DNA of 64,000 nucleotides. Origin: RUG11237 sp050874665. GTDB taxonomy: Bacteria > Bacillota > Clostridia > Lachnospirales > Lachnospiraceae. The notes under the pieces are model-generated. The model ran no database searches. It was not told where the DNA came from and saw only the letters and a list, made by a program, of their open reading frames with translations. The stretch lies in contig JBNMLC010000002.1 in assembly GCA_050874665.1 (NCBI GenBank), forward strand, positions 124,001 through 188,000, read 5' to 3'. Shown here piece by piece: positions 58,910 through 64,000 of the stretch (its first letter is position 1; every line of letters starts with the position of its first letter). The position numbers were made by a program, and so were the translations under genes.

Positions 58910-59356
58910 GTGGCAGATGTTTTAACCAAAGAACAACGGCATAAAAACATGAAAAATATTCATGGAAAGGATACCAAAATAGAGGTTATATTAAGAAAGG
59001 CTCTATGGAACAAAGGGTATCGGTATCGTAAGAATTATAAAATATTGCCAGGTAGCCCGGATATTGTATTAACAAAGTATAGGATTGCCATCTTCTGTGA
59101 TGGAGAATTCTTTCACGGGAAGGATTGGGAAGTATTAAAACCAAGACTGGAAAAGAGTAATAACAGTGAGTTTTGGATAAGCAAAATATCTCGTAATAGA
59201 GAGCGGGATGATGAAATAAATAAGAGATTGATGTTTGAAGGCTGGACCGTTATCAGGTTTTGGGGTGATGATATAAAGAAGCATACAGATGAGTGTGTTA
59301 AGGTTGTGGAAGAAACAATTTTTGATATAACCTTTGAAAAAGACGATTTAGGATAG
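58910..59356 (+). CDS. vsr: Very short patch repair endonuclease
   Basis: 148 residues. Vsr nicks T:G mismatches produced by deamination of 5-methylcytosine. Family blocks: NMKNIHGKDTKIEVILRKAL, YRKNYKILPGSPDIVLTKY, FCDGEFFHGKDW, and ISRNRERDDEINKRL with VIRFWGDDI. GTG start with GAGGTGG five bases upstream. It lies immediately before a C5 methyltransferase, the typical pairing. Confidence 0.95.
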   Translation: MADVLTKEQRHKNMKNIHGKDTKIEVILRKALWNKGYRYRKNYKILPGSPDIVLTKYRIAIFCDGEFFHGKDWEVLKPRLEKSNNSEFWISKISRNRERDDEINKRLMFEGWTVIRFWGDDIKKHTDECVKVVEETIFDITFEKDDLG

Positions 59357-59374
59357 AAGGAAACTGAGATTGAT

Positions 59375-60472
59375 ATGAAGATATTTTCATTTTTTGCAGG
59401 TGTTGGAATGCTTGATTTAGGGTTTCAAGAAGCTGGATATGAAGTTGTTTTTGTTAATGAATATAAACAGGATTTTATGAATGCATATCGTTATGCGAGA
59501 AGAAGATGCAATTATAATCAACCTGTATATGGGTATCATGTAAATGATATTAATTATTTTTTAAATGGTATAGGAGAAAATAATTTTCAGCAATACATTG
59601 ACAATGAAAGACATAATAACGAGTTGGTCGGGTTTATAGGTGGTCCACCTTGCCCGGATTTTTCTATAGGAGGCAAAAATAAAGGTAGAGAAGGAGAAAA
59701 TGGAAAATTGGCAAAAAGTTATATTGATATGATTTGCCGCTTTCAACCAGATTTCTTTTTGTTTGAAAATGTAAAAGGGTTGGTAAAAACACAAAAGCAT
59801 CGGGAATATTTTGAAGAGCTTAAATTCGAATTGAAAAGTAACGGATATATACTATCTGAACAATTGATGAATTCATTGGAATTTGGAGTGCCTCAAGATA
59901 GAGACCGAATTTTTATGATGGGGGTTTTGAAAGGGAATGAATTAGCTAGAAAAGTAATAAGTGTGAATGATACATTTGCTTTTCCGTGGAATGCAGATTT
60001 GCCGTATGACTCCGCGTTGGTGAAGAAGATGAATTGGCCCAAACCACAGAAATATCGAGAAAAAAGTGTAAGAAAATTTAAGTATAATGTTCCAAGAAAT
60101 TTAACTGTAGAGGAATGGTTTAGGAAAAATAATGTATATAGACACCCTAACAGAAAAGATGTCTTTAAAGTTAAAAGTGGAATAACGAAAATGTTAACAA
60201 TACAGGAAGGGGATACTAGTAGGAAATCATTTAAGCGTTTGCACAGATGGAAATATTCTCCTACAGCAGCTTACGGAAATAATGAAGTGCATCTTCATCC
60301 ATATAGAACACGACGTTTAAGCGTTGCAGAAGCGATGGCTATTCAGTCGTTACCTGCATGGTTTGAATTACCGGCTACTGTGTGTCTGAGTGCGAAGTTT
60401 AAAATGGTAGGAAATGGTGTGCCATATTTGATGGCACTTGAAATTGCCAGGAAAATAACTAATTATTTTTAG
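59375..60472 (+). CDS. C5-cytosine DNA methyltransferase
   Basis: 365 residues. Motifs: I FSFFAGVGMLDLGF, IV GFIGGPPCPDFSIGG (catalytic Cys), VI LFENVKGL, VIII PQDRDRIFMMG, IX RRLSVAEAMAIQSLP, X MVGNGVPYLMALEIA. Compact, with no insertion like that of the 51319 enzyme. Its target is set by the region between VIII and IX. It is 18 bp after vsr and 16 bp before the GHKL ATPase. Confidence 0.93.
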   Translation: MKIFSFFAGVGMLDLGFQEAGYEVVFVNEYKQDFMNAYRYARRRCNYNQPVYGYHVNDINYFLNGIGENNFQQYIDNERHNNELVGFIGGPPCPDFSIGGKNKGREGENGKLAKSYIDMICRFQPDFFLFENVKGLVKTQKHREYFEELKFELKSNGYILSEQLMNSLEFGVPQDRDRIFMMGVLKGNELARKVISVNDTFAFPWNADLPYDSALVKKMNWPKPQKYREKSVRKFKYNVPRNLTVEEWFRKNNVYRHPNRKDVFKVKSGITKMLTIQEGDTSRKSFKRLHRWKYSPTAAYGNNEVHLHPYRTRRLSVAEAMAIQSLPAWFELPATVCLSAKFKMVGNGVPYLMALEIARKITNYF

Positions 60473-60488
60473 GAAAGTAGGTATTATT

Positions 60489-63119
60489 ATGAAAAAAGTA
60501 AAAATGAAAGTTAATCCTAGAATAATAGAACATTTAGGTAGTGATTTGATTACATCTGCATCTGTAGCTGTTGTAGAGTTAATAAAAAATTCCATTGATG
60601 CACATAGTAAACGAGTAAATGTACAATTTTTTGATGGAGTTGAGGATGTGAAAAGAAATGATAAATTGTTGGTGCCGCTAGATGACGATATAACTTTATT
60701 ATTAGATAAAGAGAGCTCCGCAGCGAGTGTATTATTGATTGAAGATATCGGGGTTGGGATGAATGCAATGCAATTGCAGGAAGGTTTTTTGAATATAGGT
60801 ACAGATATAAAATATAAAGATACTGAAAATACAAATCTTGGCGAAAAAGGTATTGGAAGACTTGCTGCACAACGTTTGGGGAAAAAACTTATTCTTGAGA
60901 CTGCTTCAAGTGATGATGTGCAACGAAAAGTTATTATCATTGATTGGAATGCGTTGGTAAATTCCGAAAAAATTGATGAATTCGAATTTCCATATTATGA
61001 ATTACCTAAAATGGCAGAAGCTTATACAAGAATGTGGATAATAGATGTAAAAAAAAGCGAGCTTATCAATGAACCGTTGCAGTTAGAGTTATTCGATAAT
61101 AATAAAGTGACTTTAACAGATGAATTACGGGCAGCAACATCATTTTTAATATCTCCATATGACAAAAAGGTACAAGATATCGAAATAGCATTCTATAATA
61201 ATGGAATACAGATTGAGTCAGGATTTGATTTAGAATTATTAAATTTTGCTGAAAGTGTTAATGCTTTTGAAATCCATAATATAAATGGAAAAATTGAATT
61301 AAATATGAGTTTAAATTTGACACCTCAGTTTATAGAGAAGACACATAGATCATGTATTAAGCCAGTTTCCTATTTCCCGAAATATAGGAGAGAAAAAGAA
61401 GAATACATTCATTTTTTTGATAGTTACAAGGATCGTTTTGATACATCTTTGAATATTACTATTTCGCATGAAGAATTGGTAAATAAGATTAAGGAGAAGA
61501 GAAAAAAAGAATATTCTGATATAAAGAATCAAGCGGCTTTAGAAGAATTTTTGGTAAAACAAGTGGAAAAAGAACTTAATAAATTGATGGCTATATTGCC
61601 TATAGAAGGTCGCGCATATAATTTTAAACAAGACAATGCTGTTGGCAAAATATATGTAGATTATGCAAAGTACTTGAAAGGTGAGACTCATCCTAGCGTA
61701 AAAAAGTATTCATTGGATGATATTCAAAAATTTTTATCTTTATATAATGGTATAAAACTTTATAGAAACGGATACAGAATAGGAGCACTTGGTAATAGAG
61801 ATGATGACTGGATTGAAATGCAACAGTACAGAACTTCTGGTCAACAATTTTATAGAATGAATCAAAGTAATACCGTAGGATATGTTTCGATAAATGATCC
61901 AACGCAAACTAATATAAGGGAAATTAGTTCTAGACTTGATGTAGTACAAAATGATGTAGTAAAAATATTTAAAGAAGTAATAATAACAATATTTAATTAC
62001 TATTTTTATGATTTCAATCGTGCAGCAGATGATATAACAAAATCTGTTTTACGGGATGAAGGATTGTTGCAAGACGATACTAAAAAGGAAGTAAAACGAA
62101 GAAAGGACGAAAATAATAAGTTATTAAAAGAAAACCAAATACTATTAAAGGAAATTAAGAAAACTAAAGAAATATTATTATCGAAAGCAGTTGTGATTGG
62201 TGATGAGGTAAATATTTCACAGAAAGTATATGATAAAGCAATTGAAACTTTGGATTCCGTAGATACTCAAATTCAAATAACACAAGAAGAACTTGGAAAA
62301 ACAAAAGAGGTGTTGGATACGGCAGAGGCAGGACTTAAAGAAATACAGATAGAAGCATTTAATAATTATAAGTTAATGGCTAATGGTTTAATAACAGAAA
62401 CCATGACTCATGAGTTGCATTCAATAATTAATGATCCTAACATGCATAATATTGAAAGTGATTTTGAGGTGTTAAAGGAATTTCTTTACGATACAAATAT
62501 AAAGCTGTATAACAATAATTTATTACCAATAAAAGATCAAAGCGATTTATTGTTGGGAAAAGTTGAAGATGTAGCAGATTTATATAATTTCTTGGAAAAA
62601 ACTTTTATCAAAAAAAATAATTATGATGAATATGCATGTGAAAGTGTTGGAGACGTAGTGGGAGAAATTGAAAGAAAATTAAAAAAAGAACTTTCAAAGA
62701 ACAAAATTATTATTAGACAGGAAAATTTGAAAGCACTGTGGTATATGCCTAAGGGTGTTCTGTTACATGTGCTGTATAATCTCTTTACAAATTCAATATA
62801 TTGGATTGATATAAGAGAAAAAAGAGCACTGAAGGAAAAAAATTATTATATTCCAAATAATGAAATAGTTGTTGAACAGAAAACAGATACAAATATTTGG
62901 GTATATGATTCGGGATTGGGTGTATTAAAAAAAATGGAATATATCTTATTTGAAGCATTGCAGTCCGGAAAAGAGAATGACGGAAGAGGCATGGGCCTGT
63001 ATATTGTAAAAAAGTTGTTGAAGTCTTTTAATGCAGATATCGAATTATTAGAGGAAACTAATGAATGGGGTAATAGATATATTTTTTCTATTACAGTTCC
63101 AAGAGATTGCGTTAGATAA
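60489..63119 (+). CDS. Large ATPase with two GHKL domains (MORC/HSP90-like N-terminal, histidine-kinase-like C-terminal)
   Basis: 876 residues. N-terminal GHKL domain: N-box VVELIKNSIDAHSK (E30, N34, D37), G1 IEDIGVGMN (about 85) and G2 GEKGIGRLAAQRLG (about 118), like MutL/MORC-type ATPases seen with restriction-modification genes. A charged coiled-coil stretch spans about 540-630. The C-terminal domain has VLYNLFTNSIYWIDI (about 760), VYDSGLGV and GRGMGLYIVKKLLKS (about 830), like a sensor histidine kinase catalytic domain. A clear phospho-acceptor His is not certain. It likely partners the receiver-like protein downstream. Confidence 0.82.
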   Translation: MKKVKMKVNPRIIEHLGSDLITSASVAVVELIKNSIDAHSKRVNVQFFDGVEDVKRNDKLLVPLDDDITLLLDKESSAASVLLIEDIGVGMNAMQLQEGFLNIGTDIKYKDTENTNLGEKGIGRLAAQRLGKKLILETASSDDVQRKVIIIDWNALVNSEKIDEFEFPYYELPKMAEAYTRMWIIDVKKSELINEPLQLELFDNNKVTLTDELRAATSFLISPYDKKVQDIEIAFYNNGIQIESGFDLELLNFAESVNAFEIHNINGKIELNMSLNLTPQFIEKTHRSCIKPVSYFPKYRREKEEYIHFFDSYKDRFDTSLNITISHEELVNKIKEKRKKEYSDIKNQAALEEFLVKQVEKELNKLMAILPIEGRAYNFKQDNAVGKIYVDYAKYLKGETHPSVKKYSLDDIQKFLSLYNGIKLYRNGYRIGALGNRDDDWIEMQQYRTSGQQFYRMNQSNTVGYVSINDPTQTNIREISSRLDVVQNDVVKIFKEVIITIFNYYFYDFNRAADDITKSVLRDEGLLQDDTKKEVKRRKDENNKLLKENQILLKEIKKTKEILLSKAVVIGDEVNISQKVYDKAIETLDSVDTQIQITQEELGKTKEVLDTAEAGLKEIQIEAFNNYKLMANGLITETMTHELHSIINDPNMHNIESDFEVLKEFLYDTNIKLYNNNLLPIKDQSDLLLGKVEDVADLYNFLEKTFIKKNNYDEYACESVGDVVGEIERKLKKELSKNKIIIRQENLKALWYMPKGVLLHVLYNLFTNSIYWIDIREKRALKEKNYYIPNNEIVVEQKTDTNIWVYDSGLGVLKKMEYILFEALQSGKENDGRGMGLYIVKKLLKSFNADIELLEETNEWGNRYIFSITVPRDCVR

Positions 63120-63130
63120 GGAGAGGTTTT

Positions 63131-64000
63131 ATGGAACATGTTGCATTTAATGAATTCTATTCGTTGATGAATATTGCTGGAATTATTATAGTTGAGGATT
63201 CAATTGAGTTTGATTTGTCAAGAAAGGCGGTCATGTATGATTGCTTAATGTTGACAGATAACGAAAAAGAAAATTTAGTGACAAATATTTCTGATGAACG
63301 GGTGAAAAGCAAACTGAAAAAGATTTTTGATGTATATTCCGAATGTAAAGATGGATTTACATGGGATATGGTTCCTAAAAGAAATGTTGAATTTTATGTA
63401 GAAAAGCAAAAACTGGATGGACTTAAGAATGCTATTGATGACGTGACAGATGACGAGGTAAAAGAAAATATCGAATTGTTTCAAAGGTTTGGCATAGGAT
63501 TGAAAATTGAGAATGCAAAAGGGTATAGAGGGCTGCTTGAGGGATCTAAAAAAGATGGAGTTAGTTTACCATTAAGGGTTTATAAAGATTTTTCAGCGCC
63601 GGATCTTAAGTGCATGGAAGAAGATTGGAGTTTGTTTTCTAAAGATAACAAATTTTTTCTTTGTGTTATTGATAATTTTATGAACGGAGAAGCAAGGGGT
63701 AAAGATATAATTGATGAATTGTATGCAAATAATCAAGCAAGGGAAAGTGGTGTATGTATTGTATTAAGTTCGCAACAAGAGGATATCACAAGAAAAACTG
63801 ATGAAATGTATGTTGGTTTTGTTAATAAATCAACAGAGAGTATTGATAATGAAATTAAAAGACATTTAATAATGAGTCAATATAAAATCATGCTTACAAT
63901 ACTTAAAAATGAAAGAATGGAGGCATTGAAAAAATCTTTTTCTTACGCAGCATCAAATATGGAAGTAGCAGTATATTTATCTTCAATGGCAAAAGAGGAA
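63131..64000 (+). CDS. Receiver-like protein partner of the GHKL ATPase (3' end cut by window)
   Basis: Open from ATG 63131 (AAGGAGAGG upstream) to the window edge, 290 codons without stop. The N-terminal 150 residues are not recognised. A receiver-type core follows: FFLCVIDNFMNGEARGKDIIDELY with the Asp at the end of beta 3, ESGVCIVLSSQQED with Ser at beta 4, and YVGFVNKSTE with Lys at beta 5 (patterns). The usual beta-1 acidic pair is not clear, so it may be a pseudo-receiver. It lies 11 bp after the ATPase gene and probably receives signal from its histidine-kinase-like domain. Confidence 0.7.
   Translation, partial: MEHVAFNEFYSLMNIAGIIIVEDSIEFDLSRKAVMYDCLMLTDNEKENLVTNISDERVKSKLKKIFDVYSECKDGFTWDMVPKRNVEFYVEKQKLDGLKNAIDDVTDDEVKENIELFQRFGIGLKIENAKGYRGLLEGSKKDGVSLPLRVYKDFSAPDLKCMEEDWSLFSKDNKFFLCVIDNFMNGEARGKDIIDELYANNQARESGVCIVLSSQQEDITRKTDEMYVGFVNKSTESIDNEIKRHLIMSQYKIMLTILKNERMEALKKSFSYAASNMEVAVYLSSMAKEE

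Larger units (their letters stand above)
44572..64000. mobile_element. Integrative mobilisable element 2 (right end beyond window)
   Basis: It repeats the module XRE(-)/excisionase/integrase/RHH protein of element 1, then TnpV, MobC, relaxase and a restriction-modification island. The integrase and TnpV are broken, the relaxase intact. The left boundary is taken from attR of element 1, or from the TGGTACT repeat; the right boundary is not in the window. Confidence 0.65.

Overview
The window is chromosomal DNA of a low-GC, spore-forming, obligately anaerobic Firmicute, most likely a gut Lachnospiraceae/Clostridia. This rests on strong AGGAGG-type ribosome binding sites, sigma-A promoters with 16-18 bp spacers, a SpoIIID gene, a CIRCE/HrcA site and the early-cobalt-insertion (anaerobic) cobalamin pathway (cbiK, cbiD, cbiG). 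The genus cannot be fixed from this sequence alone.

Region 1 (1-17.2 kb) is a cobalamin cluster. hemL (5' end outside the window), cobT and a precorrin-2 dehydrogenase run rightwards. cbiJ and cbiG are on the opposite strand. From a divergent promoter region, a DUF1275 membrane protein and cbiK-D-L-F-H-ET-A-cobU-cobS-(cobU-like)-cbiB-cbiP-cbiC run rightwards as one tightly packed operon. Together they take uroporphyrin-derived sirohydrochlorin to adenosylcobalamin. The SUMT, cobA/btuR, cobD (threonine-phosphate decarboxylase), cobC and cobalt-transporter genes are not in the window.

Region 2 (17.2-33.9 kb) is ordinary chromosome: a Thr/Pro-repeat secreted protein, trpS with a CDF metal transporter, an ECF sigma/anti-sigma/membrane-protein cassette, spoIIID, two GT8 glycosyltransferases with two PlsC-like acyltransferases, a class I aminotransferase, a CIRCE-preceded MarR-like regulator/citrate synthase/MATE operon, and guaA.

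Region 3 (33.9-44.6 kb) is an integrative element just downstream of guaA, bounded by an 18/20 direct repeat. It has a TIGR04141-like gene with its XRE regulator, an excisionase and tyrosine integrase, an AAA ATPase, a structured possible transfer region, mobC-like genes (one interrupted), and at its right end an XRE/ImmA pair leading into a candidate Pycsar-type defence module: a class III nucleotidyl cyclase fused to a degenerate Nudix domain, followed by a small membrane effector carrying an in-frame stop.

Region 4 (44.6 kb to the window end) is a second, related element. It repeats the XRE/excisionase/integrase module but its integrase and TnpV genes are broken. It keeps an intact MobC/MOBP relaxase with a likely oriT and an unusual hairpin-repeat array. 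Its cargo is a dense modification/restriction island: a controller-like XRE, a C5-cytosine methyltransferase with a very large N-terminal insertion, McrB-like and McrC-like LlaJI-type restriction subunits, an HNH nuclease, Vsr, a second C5 methyltransferase, a large two-GHKL-domain ATPase and a receiver-like partner cut by the window edge. The Pycsar-like module and the Dcm-Vsr-GHKL-receiver module are the best candidates for under-described systems.
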